A stretch of 64,000 nucleotides of DNA, from contig CAVTWA010000020.1 in the NCBI GenBank assembly GCA_963738025.1, positions 124,001 to 188,000 of the forward strand. The letters are read 5' to 3'. The notes under the pieces were generated by a model, which saw only the letters and a list, made by a program, of their open reading frames with translations, was not told where the DNA came from and ran no database searches. Within the stretch, counting starts at the first letter, position 1. Every line of letters begins with the position of its first letter. Positions 36,353 through 45,074 of this stretch are shown in pieces. The position numbers were made by a program, and so were the translations under genes. The stretch comes from 20CM-2-55-15 sp963738025 (GTDB lineage Bacteria > Acidobacteriota > Terriglobia > 20CM-2-55-15).

Positions 36353-37879
36353 TCATTCCGCTCCGCAGACGAAATTCGCCGCATCGCTCGTGCTGCCGTT
36401 GCCTTTATATTTTGCAACTTGCGGATACGGGCATAGCGGACGTGTCTTATCGACCTGTCCACTCGTCGAATGCGAGGCGACAATCTGCGCCGGCTTTTTG
36501 CCTTGTTCGACCCACTGTTCGAGGACCTTGACCTTATCAAAGGTGTCCGTGCCGGGACCGCCGGCGCAATGATTCATTCCGGGAATCATGAAGAGCGCGA
36601 TGGAAGCCGCCGCTTTGTCCTTACCTGCGGCGTCCAGCACATTCTGGTAGTAAATCACGCTATTCAGTGGATTCACTTGCGGGTCCGACCATCCGTGATA
36701 CATCAGCAGCTTTCCGCCCCGATCAAAGAATGGCTTCAAATTCGGATCACCCGAATACATCACCCCGCCATCGGACTTCTCGGCACGCGCGATGTCGGTC
36801 GCAGGGTTCAGCTGGTGGTAGTCCCAGTTGCGATCCTGAAACACAACATTGCGCAAACCGCTCGTCGCCAGACCAATCGGTTGCGGACCACCCAGCGTCG
36901 CCCAGCCAAGTTCGGATCCCGGCATCAGATGACCTTCATACAGGACTTTCCCTGTCTTTGGATCTTTGATCGGCGAAGTCATCGCCTTCGCCGATTCCAC
37001 CTGTCCCTGCGTCAGGCAATCCGCTGCGTCGCCGGCTTTGCACAACAGCTTTGAATAGTCGAAAGTGCATTTCCCGGGATTTTCAATCACACCGTCTTTC
37101 ACTCCATCCAATGCATCGCAGGCATTGAGGACGGCTTCATGAATCATCCCGTACTTACCGGGCGGAATCACATTCCCGGCATCCTTATTGACGCTAAGAT
37201 TCAGCGCGGTGCGCGCCACGTGCATGCCCATGGAATCCCAGGCCGCCGCTCCGGCGATGATGCCGTTGAAATCATCGGGGTACTTCTGCGCTGCGGCTAA
37301 ACCTTGACGTCCTCCCTGAGAACATCCGTTGTAGTACGAATATTTGGCAGGCGAGCCGTAATGCGCATCGATGATGGTTTTCGACTGGACCGTCATTTCG
37401 TGAATGGAGCGGTATGCCAGATCGACCAGTTTCTCGGGATGACCAAGCGCAAAATCCGCGGTGTTGCCCACGTGGCCGGTATCGGTTCCTGCTCCCGCAT
37501 ATCCATCACGAAGCGCTGCAGCTAACGCCGGATACGGAATGCTGCCCGCCCAGCCGCCATTTCCAACGGCCTCGAATTTCCCGTTCCAGCCGGCCGCGGG
37601 CAGCCAGATTTCCGTTTTGATATCGGAATCGCTGCTTGGCTCAAGCGTCGCGGTTACACGGCAGAATGCAGGCAGGTTTGCGAACGGACTTGCAGTCCCG
37701 CCACGACCTTGCGCGCCGGTCGGTGGAACGAAAGCCCCAGCCGCAACCATTTGCGCCGAATCGATCTTCGCTTTCGGCAAAGCGAGGCTGATCAGTTTCT
37801 CGCATGAAGTCGCTGCATTTGCCGGCAGCGCGTGAAAGCACATAAGAGCGATCAGAGAAAGCCACAGCTGCCGATTCAT
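36353..37879 (-). CDS. Tannase/feruloyl esterase family hydrolase, secreted
   Basis: A 508-residue protein. The ATG at 37879 has GGAGGATTT immediately upstream; an in-frame start at 37903 lacks this. The signal peptide ends near NAATSCEKL. The family core follows: VGNGGWAGSIPYPALAAAL, the nucleophile motif YYNGCSQGGRQGL, the acid residue in GWSDPQVNP, and the histidine in GMNHCAGG. Cysteine pairs near the nucleophile and the histidine match the disulfide typical of tannases. It likely cleaves esters of aromatic acids outside the cytoplasm. The adjacent MFS gene may import products. Confidence 0.9.
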   Translation of the reverse strand: MNRQLWLSLIALMCFHALPANAATSCEKLISLALPKAKIDSAQMVAAGAFVPPTGAQGRGGTASPFANLPAFCRVTATLEPSSDSDIKTEIWLPAAGWNGKFEAVGNGGWAGSIPYPALAAALRDGYAGAGTDTGHVGNTADFALGHPEKLVDLAYRSIHEMTVQSKTIIDAHYGSPAKYSYYNGCSQGGRQGLAAAQKYPDDFNGIIAGAAAWDSMGMHVARTALNLSVNKDAGNVIPPGKYGMIHEAVLNACDALDGVKDGVIENPGKCTFDYSKLLCKAGDAADCLTQGQVESAKAMTSPIKDPKTGKVLYEGHLMPGSELGWATLGGPQPIGLATSGLRNVVFQDRNWDYHQLNPATDIARAEKSDGGVMYSGDPNLKPFFDRGGKLLMYHGWSDPQVNPLNSVIYYQNVLDAAGKDKAAASIALFMIPGMNHCAGGPGTDTFDKVKVLEQWVEQGKKPAQIVASHSTSGQVDKTRPLCPYPQVAKYKGNGSTSDAANFVCGAE

Positions 37880-37944
37880 AAATCCTCCGGTGAATGGATT
37901 CAACTGCGGAGATTATAAGCCAGCCTGCGAGCCGCGCTCACTTA

Positions 37945-39309
37945 TCAGGAGCTTTTGGAGCCGGAGCAGGGGCCGGAGACGGCGCGGGCGCGGGGCGAAG
38001 ACGATGCGGCCGGCGGCGCTGGTGGCGAACTCTGACCGGGAACCGGGCTAATCGCCGGCAGACGCGGCTCCTGAGGTACCCGTATGGCATTTGCAGGAAC
38101 GATCGGAGGCCCCGGCATCATCGGGTAAGATGGGACGAAACTATCACCGTAATACGACTCACGTCTCAACTGCGGAATAAATGTAATCCCATTGATGGAA
38201 GGGCTATAGATCCACGCCGCATTGAAAGACCTGTCGGCAAGAAAGAGATAAAAATTCGGCTGTGAGTCGCTGTAATCCGCCGTGAAGTTTGCTTTGGCGA
38301 GCAACTGCGAACGTTGCTGGCTCCAGACATCGAAGGCCGTCGGACCATCTTCGTCCTTGAAGTCTTTCGTCTCGTACATCTTGTCGACGATCCTCAGTTG
38401 CATGCCGTCGAATACGGCTTCGCCATTTTTTCCGATGCGTAACACACCATCGATCACAGTCGCCGTATCGCTGGTGAACCGATAAAGGCCTGGCATCGCA
38501 ATAAGCGACTTAATGCCACCCAGATTCACACGAATCGGCAAACGGTCCTCTGGAACCACATTTTCAACCAATGCGCTGCCGGACGTAACTCTCACCACAA
38601 CGTCGTTCGGAGTGGTTGACTCGATGACCACACTCGAATTCTCGTCAAGGCGCATGAAGGCTCCGGGGCGCAGCAGCAATTCGACATAACTTGCGGGACC
38701 GGTCTGGACAGGCTGGTCTGATTTGACGGTATCCAGTAAATGCACATTGGCTTCGCCCTGCACTGCATTCACAAAGCCGGCTTTCGGGGAGTTCAAGAAA
38801 CTCTTGAATACCGGTGGCGTCGTCAACGTGAGCTTACTTTGTTTGAAGTCGGCGCCCGCACGGGTGAACTGCCAGCCCTTCTGCAGCGTGACATTCGTTC
38901 CGACGATGCTCAGCTTGCCGTCAATGACTGAGACGGAGTCCTGCGAGAATCGAAACACCCCTTTCGAATCGATTGCCGTTTTCAAATCGCCGAACGAGAT
39001 ACGAATTCGATCTGATTTGTCGACCTTCTCGACCTCGACTAAGGCAGTCCCCGACTCGATGCGTACAGACACGTCGGCCTTGTCAATCGACTCCAGAACG
39101 GCGGCTGAGTTCTCATCGAGCCGGAGAAGCGAATCCGGCCCGAGCCCGATTTCGACTCGGCTGTTTGGGCCGGTCCGAATCGCTTTCCCCTGTTCCACTT
39201 GTTGAAACTTCCGGACGTTGGCCTCGCCATCCGCAAAATGCACAAATCCCGGCTTGATCGAGATCACGCTCTGCAGCAACAGAAATACGCAAATCGTTGG
39301 GATGTTCAT
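37945..39309 (-). CDS. Secreted protein with two FecR-like domains
   Basis: A 454-residue protein with a hydrophobic signal (CVFLLLQSVISI). Two tandem FecR-like beta domains are clear. The first has GEANVRKFQQVEQGKAIRTG and LLRLDENSAAVLE, and the second has GEANVHLLDTVKSDQPVQTG with FMRLDENSSVVIE, so they are duplicates. The C-terminal 60 residues are Pro/Ala/Ser-rich. Such domains bind ligands or peptidoglycan-associated partners in the periplasm. The ATG at 39309 is preferred; 39336 overlaps the ThiF-like gene. Role unknown. Confidence 0.78.
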   Translation of the reverse strand: MNIPTICVFLLLQSVISIKPGFVHFADGEANVRKFQQVEQGKAIRTGPNSRVEIGLGPDSLLRLDENSAAVLESIDKADVSVRIESGTALVEVEKVDKSDRIRISFGDLKTAIDSKGVFRFSQDSVSVIDGKLSIVGTNVTLQKGWQFTRAGADFKQSKLTLTTPPVFKSFLNSPKAGFVNAVQGEANVHLLDTVKSDQPVQTGPASYVELLLRPGAFMRLDENSSVVIESTTPNDVVVRVTSGSALVENVVPEDRLPIRVNLGGIKSLIAMPGLYRFTSDTATVIDGVLRIGKNGEAVFDGMQLRIVDKMYETKDFKDEDGPTAFDVWSQQRSQLLAKANFTADYSDSQPNFYLFLADRSFNAAWIYSPSINGITFIPQLRRESYYGDSFVPSYPMMPGPPIVPANAIRVPQEPRLPAISPVPGQSSPPAPPAASSSPRARAVSGPCSGSKSS

Positions 39310-39325
39310 GGTTCGCTGCCGTAGT

Positions 39326-40390
39326 TTACAGTCCAACCATCTTTGAATACAAAGATCGAGCAGCTGCTGCCTCTTCGGTGCCTTTAACTATGGCACGGCC
39401 ATCTTTGAACAACGTGAGTTCGTAGGGTGGCGAGGAACACTTCAGCAGGAAATCGTTGAACTGCACGGGACCGAACGCGGATATCGACTTGGACAGTTGT
39501 TCGAAATTGATGTCCCCCGTGACGCCCGGAATCAACTGCACCGAGTTCCGGCCGCATAACGTGATCGTGCGCAGCGGAGTGCCATCCAGATATTCAAATT
39601 CGCCCTTTGCGCAAACCGGACAACCGGTCATGGAGTCGATGCCAACATCGATCCGCTGGAACCGGTGCGACCACACGTCATAAGCCGTAAGCCGGACGTC
39701 GTCCGCATTGAGATTGCCGGTCAGGAACTTCAATGCTTCGGCGACCTGCATCGAAGCGATGATGTGCGTGATAGGAGCAATAACCCCGGCAGTTTCGCAC
39801 GTCGGCGACGTTCCAGGCGCAGGCATGCTGCCCAACAAGCAACGCAGGCACGGTGTTTTGCCGGGGAGAACCGGCATGACAAGACCGTAGCTGCCTACCG
39901 CGGCTGTATATATCCAGGGTTTGCCTTTCTTTGCGCACGCATCGTTTACCACGAAACGCGTTTCAAAGTTGTCGAGCGCGTCGAGGACAAGATCCACATC
40001 ATCCAGATAGTCTTCGATGTTCGACGGATTGACATCGTCGACGCGTGGTTCAATCTGCACGGATGAATTGACGCGGCGAAGCTTCGCCGCGGCCGCTACA
40101 GCCTTCGGCAGATTGCTGCCGACATCTTCCTCATCAAACAGCGATTGCCGCTGCAGGTTTGAGAGCTCGACAAAATCCCGATCGACCATCCGCACAAAAC
40201 CAACGCCAGCCCGAACAATCTGATCCGCGGCGACAGTGCCCAGCGCACCCAGGCCAATCAGAAGAACACGTGCCTCCGCGAGCCGCTGCTGGCCGACTTC
40301 GCCGATTGGCGCGAATCGAATCTGGCGCGAGTACCTTTCATCGAGGGGCAAGTGCTTCCATCTCCCGTTTGATGCAGTTGTAAATTGCAT
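39326..40390 (-). CDS. ThiF/MoeB/HesA-type E1-like adenylyltransferase
   Basis: A 354-residue E1-like enzyme. The ATP site is LIGLGALGTVAADQIVRAGV, with VDRDFVELSNLQRQ. Zinc ligands appear as PCLRC and CPVC. The potential catalytic cysteine is in PTCETAGVIAPI. A C-terminal extension of about 80 residues (TITLCGRNSVQLIPG...) resembles that of ThiF/HesA relatives. It would adenylate the C-terminus of a ubiquitin-like sulfur carrier (ThiS, MoaD). No such carrier is seen nearby. The start is uncertain: ATG at 40390 or TTG at 40351, both overlapping the Fic-like gene. Confidence 0.85.
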   Translation of the reverse strand: MQFTTASNGRWKHLPLDERYSRQIRFAPIGEVGQQRLAEARVLLIGLGALGTVAADQIVRAGVGFVRMVDRDFVELSNLQRQSLFDEEDVGSNLPKAVAAAAKLRRVNSSVQIEPRVDDVNPSNIEDYLDDVDLVLDALDNFETRFVVNDACAKKGKPWIYTAAVGSYGLVMPVLPGKTPCLRCLLGSMPAPGTSPTCETAGVIAPITHIIASMQVAEALKFLTGNLNADDVRLTAYDVWSHRFQRIDVGIDSMTGCPVCAKGEFEYLDGTPLRTITLCGRNSVQLIPGVTGDINFEQLSKSISAFGPVQFNDFLLKCSSPPYELTLFKDGRAIVKGTEEAAAARSLYSKMVGL

Positions 40391-40943
40391 TTACCAAGGG
40401 CTGCATTTCGATCGCCATAGCTTGAGCCACCGTCGTAGTGAATTCCTTTTTATGCTCCGGAAGAACAAAGAATGGCGCTAAACCCACCTGCCGCAATCCG
40501 ATATTGGCGAGCATGATCGCGGCAGTAAGATTCCCGGTATCGAAGGGCCAGATGTCCGCGAGTCGCGTCAGGACTAGTGCTGCGCGTTCGATGGGATGAA
40601 TCTCGGATACACTTTCCGCCGTAAGCCAGCTGAAGAAATTATCGAGAGAACGGTCAATGAACTGTGGATCGGGACAATCCTGGCCACGGAACAGGGGAGC
40701 CAAAGAATTCTGCCGCAACACGCCGGTAAAAGTCAGCGCATGCATCTTCAGCAGACCGGACTTTGTGACTTCCTGAACTTCTTCACGTGCCTGCCGCACG
40801 TTGCGCGCTCCTTCAAGCTGGGCAATGAACTCGTCGGACTTTTCCCACGCAGGCTGTGTATCGACTCCCCGGAGCCGTTCCAGGGCGGAAAATTGCAGGC
40901 GGGTTCGAAGTGATGCATCGGGATAGATCGGAAGATCGCTCAT
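40338..40943 (-). CDS. Degenerate Fic-fold protein
   Basis: A 201-residue protein whose middle matches the Fic core: HPIERAALVLTRLADI, then WPFDTGNLT at 132-140, then an L-x-G-L helix. The Fic active-site consensus is HPFxxGNGR. Here the catalytic histidine is Trp and the terminal GR is Leu-Thr, so AMP transfer is doubtful. It begins 11 bp after pepA and overlaps the E1-like gene by more than 10 bp, so it is part of one operon. It may be a structural or regulatory Fic relative. The assignment rests on motif spacing. Confidence 0.62.
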   Translation of the reverse strand: MSDLPIYPDASLRTRLQFSALERLRGVDTQPAWEKSDEFIAQLEGARNVRQAREEVQEVTKSGLLKMHALTFTGVLRQNSLAPLFRGQDCPDPQFIDRSLDNFFSWLTAESVSEIHPIERAALVLTRLADIWPFDTGNLTAAIMLANIGLRQVGLAPFFVLPEHKKEFTTTVAQAMAIEMQPLVNAIYNCIKREMEALAPR

Positions 40944-40954
40944 TCGTTGTCATC

Positions 40955-42346
40955 TCACGCTATCGGTTTTAATCCGAACTCCACCAGGCTGCGCAGAGCC
41001 ACTCCAGTCGGGCCCTTGGGCAAATACGGCTTGTCCTCGTCGTTCCAGGCAGTGCTCGCGATATCCAGATGGACCCATGGTGTGTTGCCGACGAACTCTT
41101 GAAGAAACTTCCCGGCCGTAATCATCCCGGCGAAACGCCCTCCGGAATTCGCCACATCGGCAACGGTACTCTTGATGAGATCGCGGTACTCATCATCCAT
41201 CGGCATTTGCCACATCTTCTCGCCGGCGCGGTTTGCGGCTGACAGAAACGCATCGATGAATTGTTGATCGTTGCCCATCACACCGACTCGGAAAGGTCCC
41301 AGGGCAATGCGTGCCGCGCCCGTCAGTGTTGCGATGTCGATGAGGTGCGTTGCTCCGAGCCGTCGCGCGTATGCCAGCGCATCGGCCAGGATGAGCCGTC
41401 CCTCGGCATCGGTATTGATGATCTCGATCGTCTTGCCCGACAAAGATTCAACGACGTCGCCCGGTCGCTGCGCTCCTCCGCCGGGCATGTTCTCGGCAAG
41501 CGGAACCACGGCCATACAATTGACCGGCGCGCCAAATAAAGCAAGCGTGCGCAGAGCGGCCATGGCTGTAACGCCGCCGGCCATGTCGTACTTCATTTTT
41601 TCCATACCGTCGGCCTGCTTCAGGCTGATCCCGCCTGTGTCGAAGGTCACACCTTTTCCGACAAAGGCAAGCATCGCCGACGAAGCGGGATTTCCGAGAT
41701 ATTTCAACACGACCAGACGGACAGGCTCGTCACTGCCTTGTCCGACACCGAGCAAGGCGCCCATCTTCAAAGCGCGAATCGCCTGCTCGTCGAGCACTTC
41801 ACAGGACAGGCCGGCAGCGGCGGCCATTTCCCGCGCATGTTCGGCAATGACCCGCGGTGGTTTTCGGTTCGAAGGTTCATTAATGAGGCGCCGCGCCCAG
41901 TTGATAGACTCCCCGACGATTGTGCCGTCTGCGGCAGCTTTCGGGTCGCCTCCAGATAAGAAAACGGTCTCGACAGAAGCCGGCTTGTTCGTGGACTTAT
42001 ATGCCTCGACGGAAAAACTACCGACGAGCGCACCTTCGACAATCGGGCGCGTTTCACCGCCGGCGAACGCCAGCTTTCGAACTCTTTTAGCGCGGCGGAT
42101 CGCCGTAGCCGCCGTGCGGCGCCACGCTTCGACGTCCAGAGTCTTCGAGATGCCAATGAACAAAATCTTCGGTGTTGCGGGAATCAGCAACGTCTCGAGT
42201 GGCTTCAGGGGCAGGTCACCACTGGCAAACAACGGCTTTGCGACAGCCGCAAACCGGGCATCGCACGTTGATGCGTCTTCAGGAACAGGCACGACGATGG
42301 CGTCGACCTCGATTCCATCAACGGATTCGACTAGATGAAATTCCAC
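40955..42346 (-). CDS. pepA: Leucyl aminopeptidase (M17)
   Basis: A 463-residue cytosolic metalloprotease with GTG start sharing one base with the smpB stop (TAGTG). The C-terminal catalytic domain has VGKGVTFDTGGISLK, the metal-binding NTDAEGRL and the DIATLTGAARIALG stretch. It removes N-terminal residues from peptides, mainly in peptide turnover. The N-terminal macro-like domain is shorter than in some members. It heads the group pepA, Fic-like, ThiF-like, FecR. The shared transcript is inferred from spacing. Confidence 0.93.
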   Translation of the reverse strand: MEFHLVESVDGIEVDAIVVPVPEDASTCDARFAAVAKPLFASGDLPLKPLETLLIPATPKILFIGISKTLDVEAWRRTAATAIRRAKRVRKLAFAGGETRPIVEGALVGSFSVEAYKSTNKPASVETVFLSGGDPKAAADGTIVGESINWARRLINEPSNRKPPRVIAEHAREMAAAAGLSCEVLDEQAIRALKMGALLGVGQGSDEPVRLVVLKYLGNPASSAMLAFVGKGVTFDTGGISLKQADGMEKMKYDMAGGVTAMAALRTLALFGAPVNCMAVVPLAENMPGGGAQRPGDVVESLSGKTIEIINTDAEGRLILADALAYARRLGATHLIDIATLTGAARIALGPFRVGVMGNDQQFIDAFLSAANRAGEKMWQMPMDDEYRDLIKSTVADVANSGGRFAGMITAGKFLQEFVGNTPWVHLDIASTAWNDEDKPYLPKGPTGVALRSLVEFGLKPIA

Positions 42347-42792
42347 TACTTCCTCTCGCTGAGAGCCTGTCTGGTCTCTTTATCAATCGTCTTCTTGCGC
42401 GCTACTTCACGTTTGTCGTGCACTTTTCGCCCTTTTGCGAGGGCTAATTCGCATTTTAACCGGCCATCCTTAAGATACATGCGGAGCGGCACGAGGGTCA
42501 GCCCCCGTTCCGTAGTCCGGCCAATCAACCGGTTGATTTCCGAGCGCTTCAGCAACAGCTTTCGCGTGCGCAGCGGATCATGATTCGCATAATTGCCATG
42601 GGAATAAGGGCTGATATGCGCGTTCAGAAGCCAGACTTCGCCGGCTTTGACAAGGCCGTACGCATCCTTCAAATTGGCCTTTCCGTCGCGCGCGGATTTG
42701 ATTTCCGTACCCGTCAAGACAACCCCGGCTTCGAACTTCTCGAGAATCTCGTAGTTATGAAAAGCCTGGCGATTGACGGCGAGGTCCTTCAC
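42346..42792 (-). CDS. smpB: SsrA-binding protein SmpB
   Basis: A 148-residue tmRNA partner. Core motifs: AGVVLTGTEIKSARDGKANLKD, NAHISPYSHGNYANHDPLRTRKLLLKR and GLTLVPLRMYLKDGRLKCELALAKGRK, with a basic C-terminal tail. It carries tmRNA to stalled ribosomes for trans-translation. The start overlaps the upstream gene by four bases (ATGA), and the stop shares a base with pepA. No tmRNA gene is seen in this window. Confidence 0.95.
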   Translation of the reverse strand: MKDLAVNRQAFHNYEILEKFEAGVVLTGTEIKSARDGKANLKDAYGLVKAGEVWLLNAHISPYSHGNYANHDPLRTRKLLLKRSEINRLIGRTTERGLTLVPLRMYLKDGRLKCELALAKGRKVHDKREVARKKTIDKETRQALSERK

Positions 42793-43565
42793 GGATTCCG
42801 CTGTTGCGTACCGGGCGTACTGAACGGATTTCCGAACAATGTATTTGGGGTTGTATTCGGGTTATTGTTCTGCGGCTGAGCCGGCGTACCGAACGGATTG
42901 ACGTTCCCGAACGGAGTCTGGACGCCAGTTTGACCCGGTGTAGCCGGTACGACGGGCTGTCCCTGATTGTTCTGCGGCGCAGTCGAATTCGGGAACAGCG
43001 GGTTCTGTTGTGCAGGAACCGAAGGCGGCGCGTTTGGTTGCGGCTGCGCAGCTCGCGGATTGGCAACAGGTCCAAAAGGCGTCTGTATGGTTGCCGGCTG
43101 CTGGCCCGGTTGACCTGCTATTCCCGGTTGACCTGCTATTGGAGGTTGAAACTGCTGCTGAAAATCTTGAACGAAGGGCTGCTCCGGCTGGGGTGGCGGA
43201 GAGTTATACGCAGGAACACTTTCAGCGGCCCCGAGGGTCTGCGATTGAGCGGTAACCACTACTCCCTGCCCTTGAATGAGAATGTAGTCCAGGGGTTGCC
43301 CTTGAAAAATCTTGCGGACACCCTCATTGAAAGTCAGCCCGGAGAATTGCACGCTGATGTTCCGGTTTGCAAGCTCGGGCGGCACCTTGGATTTCATGCC
43401 GGTCGCCATATCCAGAAGCCTCATCAACCTGCCTAGTGGAACTGTATCCGCGTTGATAGACAGCTTATTATCAACGAGATCCACTTCGGGCCCCTTGCCG
43501 TTGCCGCCAATACACGGCGTCGCGAGCACAGCGCAGATAACGGCAGATTTGAACCAATTCTTCAT
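42789..43565 (-). CDS. Secreted STN-domain protein with Pro/Gln/Asn-rich tail
   Basis: A 258-residue protein. The ATG at 43565 has GAGGAAAATCCGA upstream; the frame also opens at 43625. After a signal peptide, about residues 30-105 form an STN-like domain (LSINADTVPLGRLMRLLD, then FSGLTFNEGVRKIFQGQPLDYIL), as found at the start of secretins and TonB receptors. The rest is low-complexity Pro/Gln/Asn/Gly sequence with repeated QTPFG(P/N)V words. No secretin barrel is attached. It may work with the secretin at 45075, which is inference. It overlaps smpB by four bases. Confidence 0.7.
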   Translation of the reverse strand: MKNWFKSAVICAVLATPCIGGNGKGPEVDLVDNKLSINADTVPLGRLMRLLDMATGMKSKVPPELANRNISVQFSGLTFNEGVRKIFQGQPLDYILIQGQGVVVTAQSQTLGAAESVPAYNSPPPQPEQPFVQDFQQQFQPPIAGQPGIAGQPGQQPATIQTPFGPVANPRAAQPQPNAPPSVPAQQNPLFPNSTAPQNNQGQPVVPATPGQTGVQTPFGNVNPFGTPAQPQNNNPNTTPNTLFGNPFSTPGTQQRNP

Positions 43566-43640
43566 TCGGATTTTCCTCAGGTCATTTAAGACACCCCTGA
43601 TTATACCCCGGTTCAAATCCCTCAAAGCGGATTAGCGCGG

Positions 43641-43696
43641 ATTAGCCACGAATTGAACGAATTTAACGAACCTAATTCGTTCAATTCGTGGCTAAT
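43641..43696. repeat. Perfect 23-bp palindrome, AGCCACGAATT class
   Basis: Arms 43641-43663 and 43674-43696 are exact complements around a ten-base loop: ATTAGCCACGAATTGAACGA and three more bases. It lies between the sugar transferase and STN genes on the minus strand, and may act as a transcript end or an RNA-stability element. It is the best-preserved member of the class also at 6987 and 63137. Confidence 0.85.
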
Positions 43697-43709
43697 CCCC
43701 TGTTTTGCG

Positions 43710-45063
43710 TTATTTTGCGCCGCGGCCCAGTAAAACCACTGGAACCGTCTTCAGTAAAATTTTTAAATCCAATAGCAGAGACCAGTTGTCAATGTAGGTG
43801 AGGTCGAGTTTCATCCAGTCGTCGAAGCTGACTTCATTGCGGCCGCTGATTTGCCAGAGGCAGGTCATGCCGGGTTTCATGCTGAGGCGCCGTCGTTGCC
43901 AGCGTTCATACCGGGCGACTTCGGAAGGAAGGGGCGGGCGGGGCCCGACAAGGCTCATATCACCGCGCAAGACGTTAAAGACCTGTGGGAGTTCGTCGAT
44001 ACTGAAGCGTCGGATGATTTTGCCAATGGTTGTGATTCGCGGATCGCGGGACGACTTGAAAACCGGCCCGTCCATTTCGTTCAATCCCTCCAATTCGACG
44101 CGAAACTGCTCGGCGTTGTTCACCATCGACCGGAATTTATACATGATGAACTGGCGTCCGTTCAGTCCGCAGCGTCTCTGTCTGAACAAAACCGGACCGC
44201 TTGACGTCAACTTGATTAGAATCGCGACCGGGAGCATTACGAGAGGACCGAAGACAACAAGGATGAAACCGGCAAGGATGACATCGAGAATTCGACGCAC
44301 GAACATCAACGCTTCGTTTGTCGGAGTCGTGCTGAAGGACAGTAGGGGAAAGCCGTCGAATTCGTGAAGTTCCATCCGTGCTATCGAATGAGGAAAGAAG
44401 TTCAAAACAACCCGGGCGGTCACACCCAGCTCCTCGCAGAGGAGGAAGGTATCCGTAAACTCCGTGAGGCTCTCCCGGTCTACCACCAGGATGAGCTCGT
44501 CCACTCCCCCACCCTCCAACAGACCACGTACCTCGTCACGGGCAAAAACCCCGACGAGCTTCAAACCCCAGAAATGATGAGTTTCAATCGTCCGTGCGAA
44601 GTCGTATCCGGCCGGACCGTTGCCGATGACGGCCACATGTCGGATGTCGAGGCCTCCGTGCTTGGTTACGTTCATCAAAACGACACGATAGGAAACAAGA
44701 AGGATGTAATTGATGGCCAGCGTGAACATCAGAATGAACCGGTTCGAAGATTCCGGATTCACAAACGAAATCGACGCGCCCAGAACAATCCATGCGATAA
44801 ACGATCCCTTTCGACAAACGCGCAATCTGACTGAGGGGAGCCACGGTGGGTTCCGAGTACACACCAAACAGCGGCAGCACCAGCGCCCATGTTGGCAGAA
44901 TGATTGCAAGCAGCCACAGGTACACGTGGATGGACATTACTGTATGATTCTCCACGTTGAACAAGGACCGTATCCAATAAGCCAGAAAGAAGCTCGCCGT
45001 CGTCAGAATGAGGTCCACCGCCCACCGGTTGACGGCAAAAATTCTTTTTCTCTGATCAATCAT
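43710..45063 (-). CDS. Undecaprenyl-phosphate sugar phosphotransferase, one-base frameshift
   Basis: Removing one extra base in CCC at 44806-44808 joins two frames into about 450 residues. The N-terminal half has four or five membrane segments (VDLILTTASFFLAYWI...). A Rossmann-like HVAVIGNGPAGYDFARTIE follows, and the C-terminal catalytic domain has KRRxD-type motifs: VLFRQRRCGLNG, YKFRSMV, KIIRRFSIDELPQVFNVL and GDMSLVGPRPP. This is the WcaJ/EpsE class, which transfers a hexose phosphate to undecaprenyl phosphate and starts capsule or exopolysaccharide repeat synthesis. No other glycan genes are nearby. Its start is 11 bp from the divergent secretin start. Confidence 0.9.
45029..45056 (+). 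promoter_or_regulatory. Candidate promoter for the secretin gene, inside the transferase gene
   Basis: TTGACG (45029-45034) and TCTGAT (45051-45056) are 16 bp apart. The -10 hexamer is four of six. It lies within the first codons of the opposite-strand transferase, because the two starts are only 11 bp apart. Confidence 0.35.
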
Positions 45064-45074
45064 GCGAGTTCACG

